Source of the DNA: Bacillus sp. FJAT-42315
Lineage (GTDB): Bacteria; Bacillota; Bacilli; Bacillales; Domibacillaceae
Length of the DNA stretch: 64,000 nt
Assembly: GCF_002797375.1 (NCBI RefSeq)
Contig: NZ_KZ454941.1
Location: forward strand, 3,375,744-3,439,743
Reading direction: 5' to 3'
Below are positions 8,061-17,917 of this stretch, in pieces. The position numbers and the translations under genes were made by a program. The notes under the pieces were generated by a model. The model saw only the letters and a program-made list of their open reading frames with translations. It was not told the origin of the DNA and made no database searches. Position 1 is the stretch's first letter; each line of letters opens with the position of its first letter.

Positions 8061-8417
8061 TTAGTCCTCCAATTCCTGTTGAAGTTTCTCCAAGCCTTTT
8101 TCTAAATCAAGAGCGGTCAAGACATCTTCGAGACGAATACCTAATTCAATTAAAGTAATAGCGACGGCCGGCTGAACCCCTGTAACAACTACTTTTGCTC
8201 CCATAAGCTTAGACATGCTAATCACATCTCCAAGAACTTTCGCAATGAAAGAATCGATAAAATCAATCGAGGTAAAGTCAATGACAACCCCTCTGGCACT
8301 CGTTTCATGAATTTTCCGGAGAAGATCCTCTTGAAATTGCAGAGCTGTTTGATCATCTAATTCCCATTGAATGGAGATTAACAAACAATCATATAGTTTT
8401 AAGATGGGAATTCTCAC
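8061..8417 (-). CDS. rsbS: RsbS, stressosome STAS scaffold protein
   Basis: A 118-residue single STAS domain. RsbS and RsbR co-assemble into the stressosome that holds RsbT. The phosphoacceptor serine is in DFIDSFIAK at residue 56 (Ser59 in B. subtilis). The start overlaps the rsbR stop by 4 bases. No extra domain is present. Confidence 0.96.
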   Translation of the reverse strand: MRIPILKLYDCLLISIQWELDDQTALQFQEDLLRKIHETSARGVVIDFTSIDFIDSFIAKVLGDVISMSKLMGAKVVVTGVQPAVAITLIELGIRLEDVLTALDLEKGLEKLQQELED

Positions 8418-9247
8418 ATTCCTCCCCCCACTTCAATAATTTTTCGATCGGTCAACGCTAAAGCTTGTTCAATTCCTTTCTTTAACGTACTTGTCGTCAG
8501 TACTTGTTCTAAATTAATACCTAAAGTAACGATCGTTTGTGCGATTTCTGGGCGAATCCCGACAATCATGCATTTCGCTCCTACTAAATGAACAGCATCG
8601 GCTGCTTGCATCATATGATGAGCCACCATTGTATCAACGACAGGCACACCGGTAATATCAATCAGCACCACTTCCGAACGATATTTGACGACGCCATTCA
8701 ATAAGTTTTCCATAATCAGTTTCGCTCGCTCTGTATCAATTGTACCGACAAGTGGCATCACTGAAATCTTTTCAAACACCGGGATTAACGGAGCAGATAA
8801 CTCCTGCAAAGCAATTTTCTGCAACGATACTGTCCGTTCCCACGAATCCGAATAAGAATCAATAATCGTATTATTCATTGGAAACATCCAGCGATTTAGC
8901 TCTGATGAAAATTCAATATAATTTTCTTTATCAATAATTCCTTGTTCCTTCATGCCGTTAGATACAATTTGACTAAAAGTATTCAAGCCTAGATTGACAA
9001 CGGTTAGCGGCCAGCCTAAGTGGACAATCTTTCTAGCAAATTCCTCTACTCTAGATTGAAACTCCTGCTCCGTTTCAACAAAGTTGGAGATCAACAATTC
9101 GATGAATTCTCTGCTTGTTTTAGTAAACATTCGATCAGACATCATCGTAACCGCTCGATCATCAGCCTCCTTTTTCATCCAAAGAATCCACTGATCCAAT
9201 ATTTCACTTTTATTTGATTGTACATAGTTAAAAATAAGTTTACGCAT
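8414..9247 (-). CDS. rsbRA: RsbR (RsbRA type), stressosome sensor protein
   Basis: A 277-residue protein with an N-terminal non-heme globin-like domain (about 1-140) and a C-terminal STAS domain (about 150-270). The two phosphorylated threonines of B. subtilis RsbRA correspond to Thr172 in GTIDTER and Thr206 in PVVDTMV. The sensory turret domain is thought to receive environmental stress signals. First gene of the eight-gene operon. The STAS half is nearly identical to the B. subtilis protein, whereas the N-terminal part is more divergent. Confidence 0.96.
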   Translation of the reverse strand: MRKLIFNYVQSNKSEILDQWILWMKKEADDRAVTMMSDRMFTKTSREFIELLISNFVETEQEFQSRVEEFARKIVHLGWPLTVVNLGLNTFSQIVSNGMKEQGIIDKENYIEFSSELNRWMFPMNNTIIDSYSDSWERTVSLQKIALQELSAPLIPVFEKISVMPLVGTIDTERAKLIMENLLNGVVKYRSEVVLIDITGVPVVDTMVAHHMMQAADAVHLVGAKCMIVGIRPEIAQTIVTLGINLEQVLTTSTLKKGIEQALALTDRKIIEVGGGM

Positions 9248-9367
9248 ACAGACATCTCCAATTCACTAGATTTTACACTTAGATCAGCACTATATGAAAG
9301 GTCGAGGCGACCGAGAGCTGATGTGAGTCTCCCTTGCTTTTTTCTTTCCCTTATATTCATATTAAAT

Positions 9368-9396
9368 ATTATAATGTTTATCGGACTAATTAAAAA
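9368..9396 (-). promoter_or_regulatory. candidate sigma-A promoter of the rsb operon
   Basis: On the minus strand TTTTTA, 17 bp and TATAAT, leaving a leader of about 115 bases before rsbR. The -10 is consensus but the -35 is poor. No other good candidate was seen in the 225-bp gap between ndoA and rsbR. Confidence 0.5.
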
Positions 9397-9431
9397 GCAG
9401 AAGCCTTTAAGCATCAACCCTAAGCCTTTAC

Positions 9432-9470
9432 AAAAAAAAGACGCCTACTAGATTGTTCTAGTAAACGTCT
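9432..9470 (-). terminator. terminator of ndoAI-ndoA
   Basis: On the minus strand AGACG...CGTCT with an inner complementary ACTAGA/TCTAGT segment, followed by eight T. It begins right after the ndoA stop and separates the toxin-antitoxin pair from the rsb operon. Confidence 0.88.
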
Positions 9471-9472
9471 TT

Positions 9473-9823
9473 CTAAAATTGAATAAGGCCTAAACTAATT
9501 TGCAAGGCATCATCCACTTTTTCCATCATTTCCTCATCAAGCTGAGTAATTTTGTCCGTTAATCTTTGTTTATCAATGGTTCGAATTTGTTCAAGAAGAA
9601 TAACGGAATCCCGCTCAAAACCGTAACGCTTTGCGTCAATTTCAACATGTGTAGGCAACTTAGCTTTTTGAATTTGCGCTGTTATAGCAGCAACAATAAT
9701 AGTGGGACTGAACCGATTCCCAATGTCGTTTTGAACCACTAGCACAGGCCGCATTCCGCCTTGCTCTGAACCGACAACAGGGGACAGGTCTGCGAAATAT
9801 ACGTCACCACGTTTAACTATCAC
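9473..9823 (-). CDS. ndoA: EndoA (MazF-type) mRNA endoribonuclease toxin
   Basis: A 116-residue MazF-family toxin that cleaves single-stranded mRNA. The family start [20 protein letters not shown], the R in [12 protein letters not shown] and the T in AAITAQ, residues around the catalytic Arg/Thr pair of MazF, are intact. It lies 5 bp behind its antitoxin gene. Position directly upstream of the sigB operon is the same as in B. subtilis, so this is the chromosomal housekeeping copy rather than a mobile one. Confidence 0.96.
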   Translation of the reverse strand: MIVKRGDVYFADLSPVVGSEQGGMRPVLVVQNDIGNRFSPTIIVAAITAQIQKAKLPTHVEIDAKRYGFERDSVILLEQIRTIDKQRLTDKITQLDEEMMEKVDDALQISLGLIQF

Positions 9824-9828
9824 ACGGA

Positions 9829-10110
9829 TTATCCTCCACTTACTAAACGTTCTACAGTATTACCTGCTTCATACTCCGCTTGCATTGCTTCAGAGGCAAT
9901 AGCTAAATTGATCTTCGCCATTTCCATGTAACCGCGTCTCATCGATTCTGTAATTTGACGCTTCTTTCTCTCACGAAGATACATTTTCGTTGCTCTGTAG
10001 ATAAACTCACTGCGGTTAATATTTTCTTGCTCTGCAAAACTGTCTAACTCTTTCACAAATTGTTGCGGCAAGCGAATAAACACCTCTGTTGTTGCGCTAG
10101 ATTCAGACAC
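9829..10110 (-). CDS. ndoAI: EndoAI (MazE-type) antitoxin, ribbon-helix-helix
   Basis: A 93-residue antitoxin with an N-terminal ribbon-helix-helix domain ([19 protein letters not shown], then [15 protein letters not shown]) and a C-terminal tail that inhibits the toxin. It is encoded immediately upstream of ndoA, the usual antitoxin-first order. The protein likely also binds its own promoter. Confidence 0.94.
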   Translation of the reverse strand: MSESSATTEVFIRLPQQFVKELDSFAEQENINRSEFIYRATKMYLRERKKRQITESMRRGYMEMAKINLAIASEAMQAEYEAGNTVERLVSGG

Positions 10111-10278
10111 GAACTACACCTCCACCAATCACTACACCCGTCTCCTTAACTGTCAACTTCATAATACCATCTTTTCATTCCTGATGGAAGACGAAATCCA
10201 AATTCCTGCTAATTTCTTAAAACAATTGCAGAAATCCCTCGAAACGTCTCCGTCATGCTAGAAACTACATACAAATTG

Positions 10279-11427
10279 TTATCCTAGTAGCGGATTAATT
10301 ACTTGAACGATTTTCCCCTGTTGTCTATATACTCTTGGCACACGTGCTGTAATCACACAAGGCACTTCATAGTTAATTGTCTCCAATCGATCAGCAATTT
10401 CATCCATGGAAATTTCTTCATCCACTTGTTTGCCAATGAGAGTAACCGTCGTACCTAAAGGCTTTTCACAAGACAATCGAATCATACATTGATCCATGCA
10501 AACTCGACCTACAATCGGTACTCGCTCTCCTTCTACAAGCACATGCTGGCCTTGAAGCTTTCTAATCCAACCATCCGCATAACCAATCGGCAAAGTGGCA
10601 ATCCACTCTTCACCTTCAGCTTCATACGTAGCACCGTAGCTTACCTTTTCACCTTTTTCGATTTTTTTGATGTGAACAATTTTCGTATGAAGAGAAAAAG
10701 CTTGTTTTAAAGAAAATGGTAGAATCGATTTCATTTCCTGCGAAGGAGCTAATCCGTACATCGAAATTCCTAAACGAACGGTGTTAAAATAAGCTTTCTC
10801 ATGCCGCAAAGTAGTGGCGCTGTTGGCACAATGAATATAAGGTGGCTTTTCCTCTAACGATTCAACCATAGCGTTGAAACGAGCTAATTGTTGATCAAAA
10901 TACGTTGTATCAAGCTCATCCGCCGTTGCAAAGTGTGTAAAAAGACCTTCAAATGTGAACTTAGGTGATTGGTCAATGAAAGCGACCATCTCTTGCAGTT
11001 CTTCCTTCGTTCTCACTCCTAATCTCCCCATACCTGTATCACATTTAATATGAACATTTAATACTTGACCACTAGATAAATGTGTCTCTGCTTCTTGAAG
11101 CCACTCTAATTGATAAACAGTCAGCGAAATATTATGTTCGGCTGCCAAAGCGGCATCAGTTGATCGACTAGCCCCAAGCACCAAAATCGGTACTTCCAAC
11201 TTTGACTTAGTTAAAGACAAAGCTTCATCCAAAAAGGCTACAGCTAAACCATGAGCTCCTGCTCGAACAGCCGCTTCGGCTATCGGTACATCTCCATGGC
11301 CATATGCATTCGCTTTCACAACCGCAAATAAACGCTCACTCGCAGGGAGTAACTTCAACGTCTCTTTCACATTATAGTCAATATCATCCAAATTTATTTC
11401 TGCCCAAGTATCACGATAAAAATCCAT
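10279..11427 (-). CDS. alr: alanine racemase
   Basis: A PLP enzyme of about 382 residues that makes D-alanine for peptidoglycan. The PLP-binding lysine is in [11 protein letters not shown] (residue 38) and the catalytic tyrosine region is [10 protein letters not shown] chose the ATG of MDFYRDTW since AGTGGGGG lies just upstream; a GTG four codons earlier overlaps that ribosome site. The product works upstream of Ddl and MurF, both encoded about 7 kb away. Gene order with ydcC and ndoAI matches B. subtilis. Confidence 0.95.
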   Translation of the reverse strand: MDFYRDTWAEINLDDIDYNVKETLKLLPASERLFAVVKANAYGHGDVPIAEAAVRAGAHGLAVAFLDEALSLTKSKLEVPILVLGASRSTDAALAAEHNISLTVYQLEWLQEAETHLSSGQVLNVHIKCDTGMGRLGVRTKEELQEMVAFIDQSPKFTFEGLFTHFATADELDTTYFDQQLARFNAMVESLEEKPPYIHCANSATTLRHEKAYFNTVRLGISMYGLAPSQEMKSILPFSLKQAFSLHTKIVHIKKIEKGEKVSYGATYEAEGEEWIATLPIGYADGWIRKLQGQHVLVEGERVPIVGRVCMDQCMIRLSCEKPLGTTVTLIGKQVDEEISMDEIADRLETINYEVPCVITARVPRVYRQQGKIVQVINPLLG

Positions 11428-11511
11428 AGCAACCCCCACTCGCAGTCTTCTTCCCAGTGTTTATTCACGATTTTATACAATTCTTAATTCTAAACCTAAA
11501 CCAGATCATGT

Positions 11512-11845
11512 CAACACCGAAATGCGGAAGGCGCTGCCCAGCGGCGTATGGGCTGGAGCCATCCGATCGAGATAAAGGAAACACGATGAACGTCAGTGAA
11601 TCGATGTTGACTTATCGCAAGGAGGAGGGCAGAAGCCCACTAGCCGCTAGTGCCTGGAGCTGGACAACACCGAAATGCGGAAGGCGCTGTTTAGCGACGT
11701 ATGGACTGGAATGATCCGATCGAGATAAAGGAAACACGGTGAACGATAGTGAACCGATGTTGACTTATCGCAAGGAGGATCATGGAAGTACACTAGTCGC
11801 TGGCGCCTGGAGCTAGACACCGAAATGCGGAAGCAGACGCTTAGA
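11512..11845. repeat. tandem 150-bp repeat, two copies plus a partial third
   Basis: Copies begin with ACACCGAAATGCGGAAG at about 11515, 11668 and 11818, spacing 153 and 150 bp. Shared blocks include GATCGAGATAAAGGAAACACG, TGTTGACTTATCGCAAGGAGGA and the end block CGCTRGYGCCTGGAGCT. Copies 1 and 2 differ at many positions, so the duplication is not recent. The third copy stops after about 28 bp. An 18-bp stretch of copy 2 recurs at 56248-56265. The element looks like a dispersed intergenic repeat; I cannot name its family. Confidence 0.85.
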
Positions 11846-11849
11846 CAAA

Positions 11850-11878
11850 GAAAAAAGGAACGCTGACTCCGTTCCTTC
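11850..11878 (-). terminator. terminator after the YdcC-type lipoprotein gene
   Basis: On the minus strand AAGGAAC pairs with GTTCCTT, followed by a T run, 38 bp beyond the stop codon. Confidence 0.82.
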
Positions 11879-11916
11879 TCACAGTTGACCTTCCATATTC
11901 GTCAAGGTTCACTTCG

Positions 11917-12933
11917 TTATTTCTCCATCGCCATTTTCATCGAGCGTGCCACTTCAATCATTTCACCTTTTGATAGATCTTTAGAGGCTAACATAAAGTC
12001 GACTCCTTGATAGGACCAAGAAAGAGACTGATCAGATACCACACCGAAAGAGTGTCCGAGGTCCGCCACTTCTCCATTAACTTCATTCATTTGCATAGAA
12101 GCAGCTGGCAGAACTTCCGCTTTTTCCTGAACAACGGTGAAGGATTTATCGCCTCCATACGTAAGAACAACCCTTGTACCATTGGTTGTCACGATCTCAT
12201 TCTCTTCCAACAGGCTGCTTCCTGTAATATCTCCATCTGGATAGTGAACAGCCCATTCTTTATTTTCTGATTGAGCCATCACCGGCATTTCTAGTTGTGC
12301 ACCTGTCATATTCTTCTTGACATCAAAAGATTCTTTATCAATTTTCGCGTCAAACTCCATTTTTGAAAATTCTACGACGACGAGCGGTTTACGATCTGGA
12401 TCCATAACTTTGACGGAGACAGGGGTTAAATCTTTCTTTTTAAATCTTATTTCTTGAGAAGGTAACATATGGCTGTTTGGATATCTTGTTTTTGTTTCAA
12501 ATACAAAATGTTGGTCTGTTTCTTTAAAGGTCGCCTCTTTATCTGCTAGAATATCTTTCACTAACGACTCGTACAAATAAGCTTGACTGCTGTTTCGCGG
12601 CCAATCGCTTTGAAACTTGAAACTTTTGTTCAATGCGGGAGTTAATACATAAACACCAGTCTCATTTTTTAAAATCATTTGGCTTTGATCCTTTTTATCA
12701 GTCGATAATGCCACTCGGTAAAACTGGTGTTCCCGATTCCAAATATCCACATCGTATATTTGTTTCTCTTCCCCAGCTTGCAACGTCATTTTCGCTTTCG
12801 CTTTATAACCAACCACTTCTTCTGCTTTCTCGTTTAAGTCCGCTATTACCTCCTCTTTTGATTTTGCCCCACAGGCTGAAAGGATGACTAAAGCAAACAA
12901 ACACATAAGCCACACTAGACTTCTATTCCTCAT
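11917..12933 (-). CDS. ydcC: YdcC-like lipoprotein (LolA/MucB fold)
   Basis: A 338-residue secreted lipoprotein. The signal peptide ends in the lipobox LSAC (cysteine about residue 21) after a positively charged MRNR start. The mature part resembles the LolA-like outer-membrane-lipoprotein carrier fold found in Gram-positive sporulation-associated YdcC. Charged, beta-rich sequence follows with no catalytic motif visible. It lies between alr and acpS as in B. subtilis. A function in sporulation is inferred only from orthology. Confidence 0.85.
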   Translation of the reverse strand: MRNRSLVWLMCLFALVILSACGAKSKEEVIADLNEKAEEVVGYKAKAKMTLQAGEEKQIYDVDIWNREHQFYRVALSTDKKDQSQMILKNETGVYVLTPALNKSFKFQSDWPRNSSQAYLYESLVKDILADKEATFKETDQHFVFETKTRYPNSHMLPSQEIRFKKKDLTPVSVKVMDPDRKPLVVVEFSKMEFDAKIDKESFDVKKNMTGAQLEMPVMAQSENKEWAVHYPDGDITGSSLLEENEIVTTNGTRVVLTYGGDKSFTVVQEKAEVLPAASMQMNEVNGEVADLGHSFGVVSDQSLSWSYQGVDFMLASKDLSKGEMIEVARSMKMAMEK

Positions 12934-13054
12934 GATTTCACAACCCCTTTCGCACTAAAAATATATGAGACAACCATTCAGATTATGATTGTTGCGAAAG
13001 GAAGTAAGAACGTTCATTTTCAATAGACTCTGTCAAAAACAATTGAAATCGACA

Positions 13055-13408
13055 TTAAATCTTTTCAATAACTACTTGTGCCGCTGCAAACTCTTTACTA
13101 TGCGTAATCGATAAATGAACACCTTCAGAAATCGGCGCCTTGATGTACGGTTTCCCTCGATGGTCAACAGCTGTTTCAATATTTTGAAAGGACAGCTCTT
13201 TGCCTATTCCTGTCCCGTACGCCTTAGAAAAAGCCTCTTTAGCCGCAAAGCGACCAGCTGCATATTCAAATTTACGTTGGCCGCTTCGACTGTGAAATAC
13301 TTCTCGTTCAGCTACTGTTAATATTCGCTCAAGAAATTTCGGCTGCCTTTCTATAAGCTGTTGAATTCGTGATATTTCCACAATATCCATACCGATCCCT
13401 TGTATCAT
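13055..13408 (-). CDS. acpS: holo-[acyl-carrier-protein] synthase
   Basis: A 117-residue AcpS that transfers 4'-phosphopantetheine from CoA to ACP. The magnesium site is in GIGMDIVEI (Asp8) and the second signature is FAAKEAFSKAYGTGIG. The start at MIQGIG is chosen by family length; the longer frame would overlap ydbT by 56 bp. The ydbT gene ends 4 bp upstream, so the two are probably one transcription unit. Confidence 0.95.
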   Translation of the reverse strand: MIQGIGMDIVEISRIQQLIERQPKFLERILTVAEREVFHSRSGQRKFEYAAGRFAAKEAFSKAYGTGIGKELSFQNIETAVDHRGKPYIKAPISEGVHLSITHSKEFAAAQVVIEKI

Positions 13409-13412
13409 TTCT

Positions 13413-14882
13413 TCACCCACATTTATTTTTGTCGTCCCTTTTATACCATTGATACACACTATGTGCATCAGCTATGGACGCATCGATCATCTTCGACTTT
13501 TTGCCTACTGCTCCACTTTTGATCACCGCAGAAAAAGAGACTAACTCCTTCTTTTTTTGCCAAGGTGTTTGCGTGAGACTCACTGACTGAATGTACGCTT
13601 TCTTCATCATGACCGTACATCTGTTCAAACGTCGATACCGGATCGTTAACTGATCTTCCGTCAATAGCCATCCTGCCGCTCGATAGCAACTCATCCCATA
13701 AGCGACAGCAAGCAACACTAGCGCACTAGACCATAAACCATTCGGCCAGAAATACCAGCTTACTCCTATAATCGGCAATATGACATAATAGCTTTTTCTT
13801 AAGACATATCTTCCTCTAGCTTTTTTCGGAGCTGGACAAAACTGATCAGAGAAAGAATAGTTTGGAAAAATATCCTTCAATAAATAAATGGCGGACTCTT
13901 TCTTAATCATCGGAAGCAAAATGATGCTAGCGCTTTCTTCAGCAGGCGCTGCTCCTCCAGCACTTTCAAGCTGAACAGAACAATATCCAGCAAGCTGACG
14001 AAGTGGGTTTTCCACAATTGTAATCCCTTGAATGCGACTAAAAGGAATCGTGATTTGCCGTTTTTCAAGCAATCCTCTTTGAATGACAATATGTTCATCA
14101 TTCATTTCTAACGTAAAATCTTGGTACTTCAATAAAGTTAAAATAACGGAAATGACCCAGGCAATAAACAAAACGACAAATACAACAATAGAAATGAAAA
14201 ACACTCCATATTCAATAAAGCGAGAAGCCTCTTCAAATACTTTTTCATAAGGAATCAGTTCATCAAACTGAGATAAAAAAGCAACGACAGCGGAAATGAC
14301 AACCCCTACACCACCTGAAGTAGCCGCTAACAGTAATAGCTCTGATAACTTTGCTTTATATACCACTTTAGTGGTTTCTTGCACTTCTTCCGTTTCTTCT
14401 TGTTGTTCTATTTCAGCATTTGATCTATGTTTCTCACGACTGATCATCTCTTTCAGGGCTGTGGCCTCTTCTTTCGTAATAGCTGTTAACTCTGCTTCAG
14501 ACTTTGTTGGATCACTAGAGCCGGCTGTTTCGATCGTCAACTTCACTAGACCAAACATCTGCTGCAGAATCCCCTCTGAGATATCTAGACTTTGAATGCG
14601 CTCAATCGGTATGTAACGCTTCTTTTTGACGAAAAGACCGTATTCAATTCTTAATTCTCCTTCTTCTACCCAATAAGCAAAACGTAGCCATTTCACTACT
14701 CCACTTACCAATAAAAATAAAATTAATACGCCCATCCCGATCATCGGGAGATAGTCCCAAAATTCAACTTTCGGTTTATTATTCACAAAGAAAACGAGAA
14801 CAAGTGGCAAAATAAGATTTTTTAATTCCTTGAAAACATTCGAGACTGCAGCAATCGGATGAAGTCGTTTCGGCTCAGACAT
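13413..14882 (-). CDS. ydbT: YdbT-like membrane protein with bacterial PH domains
   Basis: A 489-residue membrane protein with three bacterial PH (bPH2) repeats. They are recognisable as YWVEEGELRIEYGLFVKKKRYIPIERIQ near residue 70 (two parts), DFTLEMNDEHIVIQRGLLEKRQITIP near 255 and a weaker one near 410. Transmembrane pairs precede each repeat. It overlaps the downstream end of ydbS by 8 bp. In B. subtilis the YdbS-YdbT pair has been linked to resistance to an amylocyclicin-type bacteriocin; whether that applies here is inference. Confidence 0.85.
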   Translation of the reverse strand: MSEPKRLHPIAAVSNVFKELKNLILPLVLVFFVNNKPKVEFWDYLPMIGMGVLILFLLVSGVVKWLRFAYWVEEGELRIEYGLFVKKKRYIPIERIQSLDISEGILQQMFGLVKLTIETAGSSDPTKSEAELTAITKEEATALKEMISREKHRSNAEIEQQEETEEVQETTKVVYKAKLSELLLLAATSGGVGVVISAVVAFLSQFDELIPYEKVFEEASRFIEYGVFFISIVVFVVLFIAWVISVILTLLKYQDFTLEMNDEHIVIQRGLLEKRQITIPFSRIQGITIVENPLRQLAGYCSVQLESAGGAAPAEESASIILLPMIKKESAIYLLKDIFPNYSFSDQFCPAPKKARGRYVLRKSYYVILPIIGVSWYFWPNGLWSSALVLLAVAYGMSCYRAAGWLLTEDQLTIRYRRLNRCTVMMKKAYIQSVSLTQTPWQKKKELVSFSAVIKSGAVGKKSKMIDASIADAHSVYQWYKRDDKNKCG

Positions 14883-15351
14883 CTTCTGTCGCCACCCTTG
14901 CTAAATTAGAAATCATCTTCCGCATCTCTTCTGCTTCCTCCATCTCAACAGCAGGAATTTCATGAACGGTTGCCGCTGTTGAAATTTTAATACCTGCTAA
15001 GCCATATTTTCTTAAAACAGGCCCTTGTTCTGTATCAACGTGCTGCACACGAATCATCGGAATTAACGTTCGGCGCGTGATCATCACTCCATGTTGCAAT
15101 TCAATTTCTTGCTCCCTCACCTCATATCGCCAACGGTTCCAACGTAACTTCGGCAGGAGATAAACGAAAAGAAAAAGCATTAACACTCCCGCTAAAATTA
15201 ATACGCCGATCACCCATAGTGGCCCGTCGTTCATAAAAACAAACACGCCACCTCCAATCAACAACAACCAAACAATCAATGTACTGATCATCCCTGATAT
15301 TCTCCATACTGTCAGAGCTTTTTTTGAAATTCTCTTTCTAGGCTCTACCAT
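14875..15351 (-). CDS. ydbS: YdbS-like membrane protein with PH domain
   Basis: A 158-residue protein with two transmembrane helices (about 17-38 and 46-68) followed by one bPH2 domain (YEVREQEIELQHGVMITRR and the IPMIRVQHVDT motif). It overlaps ydbT and likely forms a complex with it. First gene of the ydbS-ydbT-acpS unit. Confidence 0.87.
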   Translation of the reverse strand: MVEPRKRISKKALTVWRISGMISTLIVWLLLIGGGVFVFMNDGPLWVIGVLILAGVLMLFLFVYLLPKLRWNRWRYEVREQEIELQHGVMITRRTLIPMIRVQHVDTEQGPVLRKYGLAGIKISTAATVHEIPAVEMEEAEEMRKMISNLARVATEDV

Positions 15352-15372
15352 CTATCACTCACGACCTTTTTT

Positions 15373-15427
15373 GTTTATCCCGTATTAACGGGTTTTCACG
15401 CTCCATTGATTGAAGCTTCACTTTATA
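15373..15427. repeat. short member of a dispersed repeat family
   Basis: The sequence TTTATCCCGTATTAACGGGTT followed by CCATTGATTGAAGCTTCACTTTAT matches the two ends of a 165-bp element at 24191-24357 (minus orientation there), with the central part missing. The first half contains the small hairpin CCCG-TATTAA-CGGG. It lies in the ydbS-cshA gap and may overlap the promoter of ydbS. Confidence 0.7.
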
Positions 15428-15468
15428 TTCATTAACGTATGTATTCGAAAAAAAGTTTCATTTATGGT

Positions 15469-15500
15469 AAAAAAGCACAGGAACATCCTGTGCTTTTTTA
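15469..15500. terminator. terminator of cshA
   Basis: AAAAGCACAGGA and TCCTGTGCTTTT form a 12-bp stem with a 3-base loop, flanked by A and T runs on both sides. It lies 8 bp past the cshA stop. Confidence 0.9.
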
Positions 15501-15507
15501 TCAATTA

Positions 15508-16968
15508 TTATTGAGAAGAAAATTTTCTTCTTGTATTTTTACGGTCTCTATTGTAAGAACGGTTGTTGCTAGATGAACGGTTCCCTTGACGATTACCGCC
15601 AGATTTTCTGGAGTTCGAATTTTTCGAACGGAAGTTATCTCTTTTTTGAGGAAGAGATGCTTCACTTGTAATACGTACAGGTGTACGATCTGGCTCTTTC
15701 GTAATCAATTTAAGCGCTGCAGCTACTAACTGCTCCGCATCATATTGATCAAGAAGCTCTTTCGCAAATGATTTATATTCAGAAAGATCATTTTTAGCTA
15801 CACTTTCTTCCAATTCAGTTACAGCAGCACGCTGTTGACCGATCATTGCGTCATCCCAAGTAGGAGCTGTCATTGGTGTCATGCGCTTCTTCGTTGTTCT
15901 TTCTACTTCTTTCAAATAGCTCATTTCTCTCGGTTCAACGAAAGTAACAGCCATTCCTTCTTTTCCAGCGCGGCCTGTACGACCAATACGGTGAACATAG
16001 CTTTCTGGATCTTGAGGAATATCGTAGTTGTATACATGCGTAACACCGGAAATATCTAAGCCACGAGCCGCTACGTCTGTAGCTACAAGAACATCAATTT
16101 TTCCTTCTTTAAAACGTTTCAAAACAGTTAAACGCTTCGCTTGGCTTAAATCACCATGAATACCTTCTGCTTGATAGCCACGAAGACTTAAAGCATTCGC
16201 TAATTCATCTACACGACGTTTCGTTCTGCCGAAAATAATCGCAAGTTCCGGAGAGTGAACATCAATTAGACGAGATAGCACGTCGAATTTATCACGTTGC
16301 TGTACTTTCACAAAGTATTGATCAATGTTTGAAACCGTCATTTCTTTCATTTTCACACGAATTGTTTCAGGCTCATTCATAAATCTTTCAGCTATCGCAC
16401 GGATTTGCTTAGGCATTGTTGCCGAGAACAACAAGGTTTGACGTTCAGTCGGCACGTGAGAAAGAATAGCTTCAATATCCTGAATGAAGCCCATATTCAA
16501 CATTTCATCTGCTTCATCTAATACAAGAGTTTGCAATTGATCTAACTTTAACGTCTTGCGGTTAATATGGTCTAGAATCCGTCCAGGTGTACCTACAATG
16601 ATGTGTGGACGCTTTTTCAACGCACGAATTTGACGCTGAATATCCTGCCCACCATATACAGCTAAAATACCTACGCGCTTGCCTCCACCGATCTTATATA
16701 GCTCTTCAGAAACTTGAATCGCTAATTCTCGTGTAGGAGCAATAATTAATCCTTGAATCGAATGGTCATGCATATCAATCTTTTCAATCATCGGAATACC
16801 AAAAGCTGTCGTTTTACCTGTACCTGTTTGGGCCTGACCGATAATATCTCTACCTTCAAGTCCGACTGGAATCGTTGCTGCTTGGATCGGTGTTGCTTCC
16901 TCAAATCCCATTTTATCAATAGCTTTTAAAGTGGCTTCACTTAAATTTAAATCTTTAAATTTCGTCAA
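15508..16968 (-). CDS. cshA: DEAD-box ATP-dependent RNA helicase CshA
   Basis: A 486-residue DEAD-box helicase associated in Bacillus with the RNA degradosome, ribosome assembly and cold growth. Motif Q is GFEEATPIQ, motif I AQTGTGKT (46-53), motif II DEAD near 152, motif III SAT, motif [13 protein letters not shown] basic, Asn/Ser/Arg-rich tail from about residue 445 is typical for RNA binding. The start codon is TTG with GAAGGAG upstream. Confidence 0.95.
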   Translation of the reverse strand: MTKFKDLNLSEATLKAIDKMGFEEATPIQAATIPVGLEGRDIIGQAQTGTGKTTAFGIPMIEKIDMHDHSIQGLIIAPTRELAIQVSEELYKIGGGKRVGILAVYGGQDIQRQIRALKKRPHIIVGTPGRILDHINRKTLKLDQLQTLVLDEADEMLNMGFIQDIEAILSHVPTERQTLLFSATMPKQIRAIAERFMNEPETIRVKMKEMTVSNIDQYFVKVQQRDKFDVLSRLIDVHSPELAIIFGRTKRRVDELANALSLRGYQAEGIHGDLSQAKRLTVLKRFKEGKIDVLVATDVAARGLDISGVTHVYNYDIPQDPESYVHRIGRTGRAGKEGMAVTFVEPREMSYLKEVERTTKKRMTPMTAPTWDDAMIGQQRAAVTELEESVAKNDLSEYKSFAKELLDQYDAEQLVAAALKLITKEPDRTPVRITSEASLPQKRDNFRSKNSNSRKSGGNRQGNRSSSNNRSYNRDRKNTRRKFSSQ

Positions 16969-17007
16969 TAGTTTTCTTCTCCTTCTATTTCAGCTACCGT
17001 ATCACAC

Positions 17008-17037
17008 AAAAAATACTCTTCATGACATGAGAAGAGT
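17008..17037 (-). terminator. terminator after the carboxylesterase gene
   Basis: On the minus strand ACTCTTC pairs with GAAGAGT around a short loop, followed by ATTTTTT. It lies 50 bp past the stop codon, before cshA. Confidence 0.75.
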
Positions 17038-17086
17038 AAAAGTTATTGTTATCATACCATCTGCATTAATCAATTTCAATGGATAT

Positions 17087-17788
17087 TTAAATAACTTTAC
17101 TACTTCTATTTAAAAAAGTAAAGATCTTATTAAACAATTCTTCCTTATCACCTGTATGACAAATATGGTGCTTAGCTGTTTTAGAGTAATAAACCTCTTT
17201 GTCTTCGGAAGAAATCTTTCGATAAATGAAATCCGCACTTTTTGGAGGGACGATTCCATCTGCAAGACCTTGTGCGATGAAGGTAGGCACATTAATTTTT
17301 TCAATAAGCGGTGTGACTTGCTTTACCATTTTTCTAAACTGTCGCGTGGCTGACAACGGTGTAGACAACAGCTTATGTTTATAGCGTGAAAAAAGCTCAT
17401 TTGCGAACAACTGTCCATTTTTAGCATCCTTTAGCATTTCTCGTATATCCATAACCAATTGGCCTGCATTAATATATTTAGCAGCTGCACTTAATAATAT
17501 AAGTTTTTCTACCGGATATTTTTCTGCTAAGTATACTGAGATCAGTCCACCCATAGAAAAACCAACAACGTATACTTCCTCACACTGTGATAAAAGTAGT
17601 TGCAATTCTTTCTCTGCATACTCAAGCCACTGCCCATAAGTCACACCTTTTAAACTGAGCGTTTCTCCATGCCCCGGCAAAGTAGGTACAACTATTTTCC
17701 AATCGGTCTTCTCTTTTAAGTAATTAGCGAGTGGTTCTACTTCGTAAGGAGAACCTGTAAAGCCATGAATACATAAACAACCAATCAT
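17087..17788 (-). CDS. alpha/beta-hydrolase carboxylesterase (Est30/YvaK type)
   Basis: A 233-residue cytoplasmic esterase of the monoacylglycerol lipase/carboxylesterase group. The oxyanion region is HGFTGSP (near residue 8), the nucleophile elbow GFSMGG (Ser about 85), the acid is in GLADGIVPP and the catalytic His in TAKHHICHTGDKEEL. The start MIGCLCIHG is preferred because AGGTGAAAAT precedes it and family members start there; an ATG eight codons earlier lacks a ribosome site. Natural substrate unknown. Confidence 0.88.
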   Translation of the reverse strand: MIGCLCIHGFTGSPYEVEPLANYLKEKTDWKIVVPTLPGHGETLSLKGVTYGQWLEYAEKELQLLLSQCEEVYVVGFSMGGLISVYLAEKYPVEKLILLSAAAKYINAGQLVMDIREMLKDAKNGQLFANELFSRYKHKLLSTPLSATRQFRKMVKQVTPLIEKINVPTFIAQGLADGIVPPKSADFIYRKISSEDKEVYYSKTAKHHICHTGDKEELFNKIFTFLNRSSKVI

Positions 17789-17875
17789 ATTTTCACCTAT
17801 TTTTTGATTCATTCATCATTAGTGTGGTTAACTGATTCTCTCTTATTCGTGTAATGATTCTCTGTTCAAATGAAT

Positions 17876-17910
17876 GAAAAACATCGAGGGAATTTTCGCA
17901 CCTCGATGTT
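17876..17910 (-). terminator. terminator of ddl-murF
   Basis: AACATCGAGG and CCTCGATGTT form a 10-bp stem with T runs on both strands, 8 bp past the murF stop. Confidence 0.88.
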
Positions 17911-17917
17911 TTTTAGT

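Larger units (their letters stand above)
11440..11916. other. gene-free region filled by tandem repeats
   Basis: The 477-bp gap between alr and the lipoprotein gene holds about two and a half copies of a 150-bp repeat and the lipoprotein terminator. An 85-codon open frame spanning part of the repeats has no convincing ribosome site and no recognisable product. Confidence 0.7.

Noticed and set aside
9297-9340. G/C-rich patch resembling the 150-bp repeat
   Set aside because: Only a few bases of GACCGAGAG-like similarity; not enough to call a repeat copy.
11457-11714. 85-codon plus-strand open frame
   Set aside because: It is built from the tandem repeat and duplicates the same short peptides; no ribosome site.
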